This document shows, one piece after another, positions 1 through 5,354 of a stretch of DNA of 5,354 bases. The notes beneath the pieces are model-generated. The model was not told where the DNA came from. It was given only the letters and a program-made list of their open reading frames with translations, and made no database searches. The stretch is from JASFRS01 sp050114795. Lineage in GTDB: Bacteria; Pseudomonadota; Alphaproteobacteria; Sphingomonadales; CAKZYD01. The stretch spans positions 1 through 5,354 of the forward strand of contig JASFRS010000167.1 of NCBI GenBank assembly GCA_050114795.1, read 5' to 3'. Numbering within the stretch: position 1 is the stretch's first letter; each line of letters begins with the position of its first letter. Position numbers and translations under genes: made by a program.

Positions 1-305
1 ATCTTCTTATGGAGAGATTCAAACGGCGCTGCCGGCGTCACACCAGCCCAAAGCGCACGCATAAATCCATTTTTACCAAAATGCCCAACACTTGATATCT
101 GTGCATCGAAAGCGTTGAACTGAAGCTGTGATAAGGCGCTGGTGATATCATGCGCAGACCCGCCATCCACATTGCCGATAAACCGCAGTGTGAGATGCAT
201 CTGGTCAGCGCTTTGCCAGCGTGCGCCTTTAATCCCGCCTTGGATGGAGAGCAGCCTGGATTTAACATGGTCTGGCAATTCCAACCCCACGAACAGGCGC
301 GGCAT
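1..305 (-). CDS. thpR: RNA 2',3'-cyclic phosphodiesterase (2'-5' RNA ligase family), partial, 3' end beyond window
   Basis: The reverse strand reads open from an ATG at 305-303 to the window edge, giving 101 complete codons with no stop. The protein starts MPRLFVGLELPD, the usual N-terminus of the LigT/ThpR family (2H phosphoesterases). The first catalytic HxTx motif is visible as HLTL at residues 37-40, followed by RFIGNV. A later stretch, FGKNGFMRALWAGV (residues 76-89), matches the family's region before the second HxTx motif, which lies off the window. Family members open 2',3'-cyclic phosphate ends of RNA and can ligate 2'-5' tRNA halves in vitro; the enzyme is cytoplasmic and its physiological role is poorly defined. 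A purine-rich GGGAGAG lies just upstream of the ATG and supports this start. The gene begins 21 bp after the tesA stop on the same strand, so co-transcription is likely. About half of the expected length is seen. Identification is confident. Confidence 0.93.
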   Translation of the reverse strand, partial: MPRLFVGLELPDHVKSRLLSIQGGIKGARWQSADQMHLTLRFIGNVDGGSAHDITSALSQLQFNAFDAQISSVGHFGKNGFMRALWAGVTPAAPFESLHKK

Positions 306-326
306 GGCACTCTCCCTTGCAACTCT

Positions 327-986
327 CTAATTTGAAATATGCCCCGATTTGCCCAAACTGCGCAAGATATAGGGTGTTAATCGCTCAACAATGATGTCAA
401 CCCCGTGTTCATTGGGATGAATGCCATCTTCTTGGTTTAATTCAGGATTGGCAGCGACGCCATCCAGGAAAAAGGGATAAAGCGCGACATCATGGTCTTT
501 GGCGAGTTCAGGATACATGGTGTTGAATTCCGACTCATAATCAGGGCCAAGATTTGGTGGTGCCAACATTCCCGTTAACAAAATCGGGATGTCTCGCGCT
601 TGAAAAGCTTCTATCATGGCGTCCAGGTTTTTTCGTGTGACTGCGGGGTCAATGCCGCGCAGTCCATCGTTGGCCCCTAGTTCCAAAATAGCCAGGTCCG
701 GCTTTGCTTCCAATGCATCAACCACCCAGGCAAGTCGTGCGCGACCGCCACTTGATGTATCACCGGAAACTCCGGCATTGATAACTTGTGCATTTAGGCC
801 CTGGTCCTTCAGATGGGTTTCTAATTGCGCTGTAAACCCATCTTGTGGTGCAAGGCCATAGCCCGCTGTTAAACTGTCACCAAAGGCAAAAATGCGTATG
901 ACCTCGTCTGCTGATGCCGGTGAAAATACGATGAAAAGCGCGAGCCATGAGATGGTGAACATCCGCAACATATTGAAGTGTCTCAT
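327..986 (-). CDS. tesA: Secreted GDSL/SGNH-family esterase (arylesterase / TesA-type thioesterase-lysophospholipase)
   Basis: This is an SGNH hydrolase with all four conserved blocks. Counted from the longest start at 1025, these are GDSLTAGYG with nucleophile Ser51, SGDTS with oxyanion Gly88, GANDGLRG with Asn119, and DGIHPN with catalytic Asp200 and His203. The family cleaves thioesters, lysophospholipids and aryl esters. I prefer the ATG at 986-984 (219 aa). It begins MRHFNMLRM, then a hydrophobic TISWLALFIVF and a signal-peptidase-I-like site after SPASA, a compact signal peptide that places the enzyme in the periplasm. An AGAAAG lies just upstream of it. The longer start (1025, 232 aa) lacks a visible Shine-Dalgarno, would make the n-region unusually long, and would overlap the divergent promoter. 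Further in-frame ATGs at 971 and 962 would shorten the signal. The gene precedes thpR on the same strand and is divergent from ybbA-ybbP, as in E. coli. The exact substrate cannot be read from sequence; the family is certain. Confidence 0.94.
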   Translation of the reverse strand: MRHFNMLRMFTISWLALFIVFSPASADEVIRIFAFGDSLTAGYGLAPQDGFTAQLETHLKDQGLNAQVINAGVSGDTSSGGRARLAWVVDALEAKPDLAILELGANDGLRGIDPAVTRKNLDAMIEAFQARDIPILLTGMLAPPNLGPDYESEFNTMYPELAKDHDVALYPFFLDGVAANPELNQEDGIHPNEHGVDIIVERLTPYILRSLGKSGHISN

Positions 987-999
987 AAGCTTTCTATAT

Positions 1000-1028
1000 T
1001 TGTCTGATATAAATAAATGTCGCATAAT
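1000..1028 (+). promoter_or_regulatory. Candidate sigma-70-type promoter for the ybbA-ybbP operon
   Basis: TTGTCT at 1000-1005 and CATAAT at 1023-1028 are separated by exactly 17 bp (4/6 and 5/6 matches to the housekeeping consensus). Transcription would begin near 1035, leaving a leader of about 53 nt before the ATG at 1088. The element lies in the AT-rich region between the divergent genes. It falls upstream of the preferred tesA start but inside the longer tesA reading frame. I found no equally good promoter facing left. This is a motif match only. Confidence 0.45.
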
Positions 1029-1087
1029 TTAAATATGGATCAATCCTTATCCCGCGCCAGGGCGTAGAAACACCTGAGCCCCCATAG

Positions 1088-1807
1088 ATGACCCAGGAAA
1101 AAGACAAAATGATGATTAGCCTTGAGAATGTTCATTTGAAGCTGCCGTCCGAAGCGGGAGAGGTTCATATTCTACGTGGGATCGACTTAGACGTTCCGCA
1201 AGGTCAGTCGATTGGGATTGTTGGCCCCTCCGGATCTGGCAAGTCGACCTTAATGGCTGTCATGACAGGTCTGGAGCAGGCGTCATCTGGCAAAGTCCTC
1301 GTTGCTGGGCAAGATTTGAGTGGTATGAGTGAGGATCACCTGGCTCTGTTCCGGCGCAAAAATACAGGCATTGTTTTGCAGGCTTTTCACCTCATCCCCA
1401 CCATGACAGCCTTGGAGAATGTGGCTGTACCATTGGAGCTTGCCGGGCGCAGTGATGCTTTTGAAGTCGCAGAGGAAGAATTAAAAGCCGTTGGCCTTGA
1501 GCATCGTTTAACCCATTATCCGTCCCAGCTTTCTGGTGGAGAGCAGCAGCGGGTCGCGCTTGCACGAGCGCTGGCGCCAGGACCTGCATTGCTTTTCGCA
1601 GATGAGCCGACGGGAAATCTTGATAGCTCAACCGGCAAGTCCATCATTGAACTCATGTTTGAACTGCATGACAAGCGCGGGACCACCCTGGTTTTAATCA
1701 CACACGATATGGCTCTGGCTGAACGCTGCGACCGTAGTATTGAAATGCAGGACGGTAAAATCATTGGTGACCGTCAATTGGCGCATGAACAGGCAGCGGC
1801 GCAATGA
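1088..1807 (+). CDS. ybbA: ABC transporter ATP-binding protein, YbbA (MacB/LolD-type)
   Basis: This is a complete 239-aa nucleotide-binding subunit. Walker A is GPSGSGKST (residues 46-54), the Q-loop glutamine is Q98 in VLQAFHLIPTMTALENV, the signature is LSGGEQQ (148-154), Walker B with the catalytic Glu is LLFADE (168-173), followed by PTGNLD, and the H-loop is ITHD with His206. The LIPTMTALENV stretch and the GGEQQRVALARA signature are typical of the MacB/LolD/FtsE class, and the C-terminal HDMALAERCDR closely resembles E. coli YbbA. It should dimerise on the cytoplasmic face and power the adjacent permease. Its stop overlaps the permease start as ATGA, indicating translational coupling. 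No clear Shine-Dalgarno precedes the ATG at 1088. An internal ATG at 1109, with AGGAAAAAG upstream of it and an N-terminus MMISLENVHLKL, is a credible alternative start. All ATPase motifs are intact. The gene symbol rests on similarity plus the tesA/ybbP neighbourhood. Confidence 0.93.
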   Translation: MTQEKDKMMISLENVHLKLPSEAGEVHILRGIDLDVPQGQSIGIVGPSGSGKSTLMAVMTGLEQASSGKVLVAGQDLSGMSEDHLALFRRKNTGIVLQAFHLIPTMTALENVAVPLELAGRSDAFEVAEEELKAVGLEHRLTHYPSQLSGGEQQRVALARALAPGPALLFADEPTGNLDSSTGKSIIELMFELHDKRGTTLVLITHDMALAERCDRSIEMQDGKIIGDRQLAHEQAAAQ

Positions 1808-4326
1808 GCATGGCTTTAAGTCTCCGCTTTGCGCTGCGGGAAATGCGCACGGGCATTAAAGGCTTTCGTATTTTTCTGGCCTGTCTATGCCTGGGCGTTG
1901 CTGCGATTGCGGCTGTCGGGTCTGTAACGGACGGTGTATTGTCCGCCTTGTCCGCTAAGGGGCAAAGCATTTTAGGCGCGGACGTGGAATTGCGCCTTAC
2001 GCACCGTGAAGCTAGCGATGAAGAATTCTCTTATTTAAGCGCTGAGGCTGACCGGATTTCCAAGGTTATGCGGTTACGCTCCATGGCTCGTGCTGAGGTA
2101 ACGGAAAAAAGAACACTGGTTGAGGTCAAAGCCGTGGATGATGCCTATCCACTTTATGGCGATTTGCGGTTGGCGAATGGTTTATCTTTATCATCTGCAC
2201 TGGCGAATAGTGATGGATCTTGGGGCGTTGCTGTTGACCCCACTTTGGGTACACGTCTTGCGGTTGATGTGGGTGACACGCTCCGGATCGGTCAGATTAA
2301 TGTTGTCGTGCGCGCCTTTATTGAGACTGAGCCGGATAAATCCAATGAGGGCTTCTTGCTTGGCCCCACGGTGCTTATCTCTCATGCTGCTATGGCAGAG
2401 ACTGGGTTGGTGCGAGAAGGCAGTTTGATCCGTTATCATTATAAAGTTGCGCTGCCGGAAGAGGCGGACATTACCGCCTGGCGTGAGGATCTGGATGAAG
2501 CTTTCCCCGATGGAGGTTGGCTCGTACGTGACCGTAGCAATGGCGCACCCGGCGTGCGGCGTTTTACCGACCGGATGGGTATGTTTCTAAGTCTGGTTGG
2601 GTTAACGGCTCTTGGTATTGGCGGTGTCGGTGTCGGTAATGCTGTGCGCGGTTATCTTGATGCCAAAACCAAAACCATTGCGACATTTAAAACGCTGGGC
2701 GCGGATGGCGGGCTGATTTTCCGGATTTATCTGGTTCAGATTTGTCTTATGGCTGCGGTTGCAATCCTTCTGGGACTTGGCATTGGTGCATTGGCCCCTA
2801 TTGCAGTGGTTGAGGCGCTTAAAGGCAGTCTGCCGGTGACGCCGGATGTGGGGATTTATCCTGCGGCTCTGGCTGTTGCAGCGCTTTATGGGTTTCTTAT
2901 CACTCTTATCTTTGCCATTTGGCCACTGGCGAAAGCGCAGGATATTCCTGCTGCCCGGTTGTTTCGAGCGCTTGTTTCACCTGAAAGTCGCTGGCCACGG
3001 AAACGCTATGTCATTTTAATTGCTTTGGCGCTTGTCGTTTTGATCGGCCTTGCGACGGTTTTGGCTGAAGCGCCGATCGTTGCCGCTGGCTTTATCGGTG
3101 GGATTATATTTGCCCTGCTGTTCCTGAGGGGAACGGGGTGGCTTGTGAGTTGGGTCGCACGGAAATTGCCTCGGGTCCGCAGGCCTGGTCTGCGGATTGC
3201 GCTTGCCAATTTGCATCGCCCTGGTTCGGCAACTTCTACGGTGGTTTTATCTGTCGGTCTGGGATTGACCCTCTTTGCCACCATTGCAGGGATTGAAGCG
3301 AATTTGAATCGCGAAGTTAGTGAAACAGTACCGGATCAGGCCCCGGCCTTTTTCTTCGTCGATATTCAGCGCGAAGATGAAGCTGCTTTTCGCGATGTGA
3401 TTGCATCTATCGAAGGGGTGGGAGCGCTGGAAATGGTGCCGAGCCTGCGTGGCCCCATCACCAAGGTCAATGGTGTGGATGTGCGGGACGTAAATGCCAA
3501 TCCTAATGTATCCTGGGTGCTGCGTGGTGATCGCGGTCTCACCTATTCCGGCATGCTGCCAGAGGGAAATGAGCTGATAGATGGCAATTGGTGGCCTGAA
3601 GATTATCAAGGACCACCACTCATCTCGCTTGGCGATGAAATCGCGGAAGGCTTGGGGCTGAAAGTTGGAGACACATTAACCCTGTCGGTCCTGGGCCGTG
3701 AAATTACAGCCGAAATCGCAAACACCCGGTCAATTGACTGGGGCACTTACGGCTTCAATTTTGTGATCATTTTTGCGCCTGGCTTATTGGAAGCCGCTCC
3801 TCATACCTATATGGCGACGGTGGAGGCGGATGGGGCTGTGGAAGAGGCAACCTATGTGCGTGTGACGGATGCTTTTCCTGGCGTGACAGCCATTCGTATG
3901 AAGGAAGTTTTGATGTCTTTAAACGATTTGTTGGTGCAGATTGGAACGGCTATTCGTATTACTGCGCTGGTCTCTATTTTAACGGGCATATTGGTGTTGG
4001 CCGGGGCTATGGCCGCGGGATATAGCGCCAGGGCTTATGATTCAGTTGTGCTAAAGGTATTGGGTGCAACACGGTCGGATATTTTAAAAGCCTATATTGT
4101 GGAATACGCAATTTTGGGAGGTATAACGGGGCTTATCGCCTTAGGTCTGGGATCAACCGCAGCGTATTTTGTTGTGGTGAATTTGTTTGAAGGCGACTGG
4201 ATATGGCCGCCTGTTCCAATGATCTCAGTTTTGGGCTTCGCTATTGTTTTAACGGTGGTTTTCGGTTTGTTAACAACCTGGAGGGTACTGTCTTTACGCC
4301 CCTATCGCCTGTTAAGCGGCTTGTGA
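1804..4326 (+). CDS. ybbP: ABC transporter permease, YbbP-type with two FtsX domains
   Basis: This is an 840-aa inner-membrane protein, slightly longer than the roughly 800-aa E. coli YbbP. Hydrophobic segments suggest about ten helices: near residues 22-41, 260-282, 305-335, 355-375, 402-421, 424-442, 478-497, 715-740, 767-793 and 806-828. FtsX-type permease domains cover about 260-380 and 715-835. Two large periplasmic regions (about 45-255 and 500-710) separate them. The second contains NWWPE (595-599) and IDWGTYGFNFVIIFAPG (644-660), characteristic of YbbP. This layout fits the MacB superfamily, which uses ATP hydrolysis in the cytoplasm to drive motion of periplasmic domains and does not always transport through the membrane. 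The ATG at 1804 overlaps the ybbA stop by four bases; no strong Shine-Dalgarno is seen, so coupling probably supplies initiation. An in-frame ATG two codons later is possible. The substrate is unknown; the neighbouring secreted TesA suggests lipid or hydrophobic ester handling, which is inference. Confidence 0.93.
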   Translation: MSMALSLRFALREMRTGIKGFRIFLACLCLGVAAIAAVGSVTDGVLSALSAKGQSILGADVELRLTHREASDEEFSYLSAEADRISKVMRLRSMARAEVTEKRTLVEVKAVDDAYPLYGDLRLANGLSLSSALANSDGSWGVAVDPTLGTRLAVDVGDTLRIGQINVVVRAFIETEPDKSNEGFLLGPTVLISHAAMAETGLVREGSLIRYHYKVALPEEADITAWREDLDEAFPDGGWLVRDRSNGAPGVRRFTDRMGMFLSLVGLTALGIGGVGVGNAVRGYLDAKTKTIATFKTLGADGGLIFRIYLVQICLMAAVAILLGLGIGALAPIAVVEALKGSLPVTPDVGIYPAALAVAALYGFLITLIFAIWPLAKAQDIPAARLFRALVSPESRWPRKRYVILIALALVVLIGLATVLAEAPIVAAGFIGGIIFALLFLRGTGWLVSWVARKLPRVRRPGLRIALANLHRPGSATSTVVLSVGLGLTLFATIAGIEANLNREVSETVPDQAPAFFFVDIQREDEAAFRDVIASIEGVGALEMVPSLRGPITKVNGVDVRDVNANPNVSWVLRGDRGLTYSGMLPEGNELIDGNWWPEDYQGPPLISLGDEIAEGLGLKVGDTLTLSVLGREITAEIANTRSIDWGTYGFNFVIIFAPGLLEAAPHTYMATVEADGAVEEATYVRVTDAFPGVTAIRMKEVLMSLNDLLVQIGTAIRITALVSILTGILVLAGAMAAGYSARAYDSVVLKVLGATRSDILKAYIVEYAILGGITGLIALGLGSTAAYFVVVNLFEGDWIWPPVPMISVLGFAIVLTVVFGLLTTWRVLSLRPYRLLSGL

Positions 4327-4342
4327 AAATATCCGCTTTTCC

Positions 4343-4371
4343 TTGAAAATCGGAATGATGAAGACGATATT
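4343..4371 (+). promoter_or_regulatory. Candidate sigma-70-type promoter for the BI-1 gene
   Basis: TTGAAA at 4343-4348 (5/6 to the -35 consensus) and GATATT at 4366-4371 (4/6 to the -10 consensus) are separated by 17 bp in the 86-bp gap after ybbP. The start of transcription would be near 4378, about 35 nt before the ATG. The -35 overlaps a small imperfect hairpin. The BI-1 gene could also be reached by readthrough from ybbP, since no T-tailed terminator is seen between the two genes. Confidence 0.35.
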
Positions 4372-4387
4372 AGCCGACAAGTGCTCT

Positions 4388-4405
4388 AAAAGGGACAAAA
4401 GGGAC
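4388..4405 (+). repeat. Tandem duplicated 9-bp AAAAGGGAC with the ribosome binding site
   Basis: The nonamer AAAAGGGAC occurs twice without a gap, at 4388-4396 and 4397-4405. The second copy places its GGGA about eight bases before the ATG at 4413, a good Shine-Dalgarno position. The first copy is nine bases further out and too distant to serve that ATG directly. It may be a simple tandem duplication or a standby ribosome site. Confidence 0.7.
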
Positions 4406-4412
4406 TTTTGAT

Positions 4413-5174
4413 ATGAACCAACCTTATCGCAGCCAGCAAAACCAATCGACTTTTGGTCGCGCACCGGCGCGTACTCAGGCGCAAATTGATGCGGGCCTGC
4501 GTAAATATATGCTGGGTATCTATAATTATATGGCATCCGGTGTGTTGTTGACAGGCGTTTTGGCATTGCTGACTTACACAACGCCGGCGCTTTATACGCT
4601 ATTATATCAGGTCTCACCGGAAGGTTATATCGTCGGACAGACAGGCCTTGGCCTAATCGTTATGTTTTCGCCTTTAGCGCTGGTCCTGGTTTTAAGCTTT
4701 GGGGTGAACAGACTAAGCTCCGGAGCGGCACAGAGCCTGTTCTGGGTCTATTCCGCTTTGATGGGTCTGTCGCTTTCCAGTATTTTCTTCCTTTATACGG
4801 GAACGTCCATCGCTAAGGTCTTCTTTATTTCCGCCTCCATGTTTGGTGCGTTGAGCTTGTTCGGTTATACGACGAAGAAGAACCTCACCGGCCTTGGAAC
4901 ATTCATGTTCATGGGCCTGATCGGGATTATCATTGCTTCTGTCGTGAACATCTTCCTCGCATCCTCAATGATGAGCTTCATCATTTCAATCGTTGGTGTC
5001 GTCGTCTTTGCTGGCCTGACCGCGTATGACAATCAGAAACTGCGTCAAATGTATTATGTAACGCCTGAGGGTGAGGCGCAGAAGAAGCTGATGATCATGG
5101 GGGCGTTAAACCTCTACCTCGATTTCATCAACCTGTTCCTGATGCTGCTGAGATTGTTCGGTAGTCGGGAGTAG
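4413..5174 (+). CDS. Bax inhibitor-1/YccA family (UPF0005) integral membrane protein
   Basis: This is a complete 253-aa protein. A polar N-terminal tail of about 37 residues (rich in Gln, Arg and Asn) precedes seven hydrophobic segments: near residues 38-56, 76-98, 106-128, 133-153, 160-183, 187-205 and 230-248. That is the topology of the transmembrane BAX inhibitor motif family. Two conserved acidic positions are present: Asp206 in AYDNQKLRQMY and Asp237 in LNLYLDFINLFLMLLRLFG. In bacterial homologues such as YetJ a buried aspartate pair gates a pH-sensitive calcium leak; E. coli YccA and YbhL are other members, and YccA interacts with FtsH. Which role applies here cannot be told. The length is slightly above typical bacterial members because of the N-terminal tail. 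The start is supported by GGGA about eight bases upstream. The gene has its own candidate promoter and ends at a strong terminator, so it is probably an independent unit. No functional link to the upstream transporter is evident. Confidence 0.94.
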   Translation: MNQPYRSQQNQSTFGRAPARTQAQIDAGLRKYMLGIYNYMASGVLLTGVLALLTYTTPALYTLLYQVSPEGYIVGQTGLGLIVMFSPLALVLVLSFGVNRLSSGAAQSLFWVYSALMGLSLSSIFFLYTGTSIAKVFFISASMFGALSLFGYTTKKNLTGLGTFMFMGLIGIIIASVVNIFLASSMMSFIISIVGVVVFAGLTAYDNQKLRQMYYVTPEGEAQKKLMIMGALNLYLDFINLFLMLLRLFGSRE

Positions 5175-5202
5175 AATTGCAACTTATGAGAATTTAAGAA
5201 TG

Positions 5203-5229
5203 AAAAAAGCGCCGTTTCGGCGCTTTTTT
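5203..5229. terminator. Rho-independent terminator, perfect 12-bp stem, bidirectional
   Basis: AAAAAAGCGCCG (5203-5214) and CGGCGCTTTTTT (5218-5229) are exact reverse complements around a TTT loop. The GC core gives a stable stem, and the A-run and T-run supply a U-tract in either direction. It lies 29 bp after the BI-1 stop codon and would also serve a convergent transcript entering from the right. Confidence 0.92.
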
Positions 5230-5300
5230 GTTCATCTCAGGTTTCCTGGAGACTATTAAAAGCTTATGCGACTTATGGCGGGGATTTTGGCTCCGACATC

Positions 5301-5354
5301 TCAAGCCACAGCTTCCGCACTGGTGTGCGCTACAGCTTCTAAGTCAGAGCCACA
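5301..5354 (-). CDS. Possible C-terminal end of a convergent gene, cut by window edge (uncertain)
   Basis: On the reverse strand one frame is open from the window edge to a TGA at 5303-5301, encoding 17 residues, CGSDLEAVAHTSAEAVA. The other two reverse frames hit stops within the first 15 bases. EAVA occurs twice, with differences only at third codon positions, and the bidirectional terminator next door would suit a convergent gene. However, the fragment is very short and matches no family I can name. The forward strand is also open from an ATG at 5266 to the edge (29 codons, MRLMAGILAPTSQ at its start) but has no ribosome binding site. Neither can be decided from this window. Confidence 0.25.
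   Translation of the reverse strand, partial: CGSDLEAVAHTSAEAVA

Noticed and set aside
38..322. A 94-codon reverse-strand frame overlapping the left end, starting MQGRVPCRACSWGW.
   Set aside because: It is a different reading frame of the same strand as thpR. The thpR frame from 305 carries the HLTL motif and family N-terminus, and the 94-codon product resembles nothing and is rich in Cys and Trp, as shadow frames often are.
1000..1060. A leftward promoter for tesA-thpR in the AT-rich divergent region.
   Set aside because: TTGATC and several TATATC/TATTTA-like hexamers exist on the reverse strand, but no pair had both good matches and a 16-18 bp spacer. A promoter must exist but I cannot place it.
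3006..3609. Several reverse-strand open frames inside ybbP (3006-3284, 3247-3609 and others near 2191-2439).
   Set aside because: They lie antisense to a continuous permease gene with clear helices and YbbP motifs, and show no ribosome binding site or family resemblance.
4333..4353. A hairpin after ybbP as a possible intrinsic terminator.
   Set aside because: The stem is short and contains a mismatch, and the sequence after it on the plus strand is CGGAATGATG-like rather than a T-run, so it does not meet the usual criteria.
4312..4617. A 101-codon reverse-strand frame spanning the ybbP-BI-1 gap.
   Set aside because: It covers the start of the BI-1 gene, its ribosome binding site and the end of ybbP, with no recognisable protein features. 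It is explained as a shadow frame.
1..5354. A novel defence, mobile or secondary-metabolite system.
   Set aside because: Every sizeable reading frame belongs to a widespread housekeeping family. There are no transposases, integrases, long inverted repeats, CRISPR repeats or composition shifts visible.

Overview
The window looks like a stretch of core chromosome from an alphaproteobacterium. The base composition is moderate in GC. The proteins resemble alphaproteobacterial versions of widespread families: a secreted GDSL arylesterase/TesA, a YbbA/YbbP-type ABC system and a Bax inhibitor-1/YccA protein. Genus cannot be fixed from the sequence alone, and I see no insertion sequence, prophage, CRISPR array, tRNA or rRNA.

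Layout: positions 1-305 (minus strand) hold the N-terminal 101 codons of an RNA 2',3'-cyclic phosphodiesterase (ThpR/LigT), cut by the window edge. Just upstream of it on the same strand, and probably in the same transcript, lies a signal-peptide-bearing SGNH hydrolase of the TesA family (327-986, possibly starting at 1025). A short AT-rich divergent region follows, with a candidate promoter for the rightward genes. Rightward come a MacB/LolD-type ATPase (YbbA, 1088-1807) and, overlapping it by ATGA, its large FtsX-type permease (YbbP, 1804-4326). After an 86-bp gap with its own candidate promoter comes a seven-helix Bax inhibitor-1 family protein (4413-5174), closed by a perfect 12-bp-stem intrinsic terminator (5203-5229). 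The last 125 bases hold no firmly identifiable gene. A 17-codon tail of a possible convergent gene is the best candidate.

How the genes fit together: the tesA / ybbA-ybbP arrangement, with the hydrolase divergent from the transporter, is the same as in Escherichia coli. The ATPase and permease should form an inner-membrane machine of the MacB superfamily with a large periplasmic portion, and the TesA-like enzyme should be exported to the periplasm. A shared role in handling lipids or hydrophobic esters at the inner membrane is therefore a reasonable inference. ThpR and the BI-1 protein look like neighbours without an obvious functional link.

I do not see a novel system here. The points most worth checking are the conserved hydrolase-transporter locus, the start-site choices around the divergent promoter, the tandem duplicated Shine-Dalgarno segment before the BI-1 gene, and the unresolved right edge.
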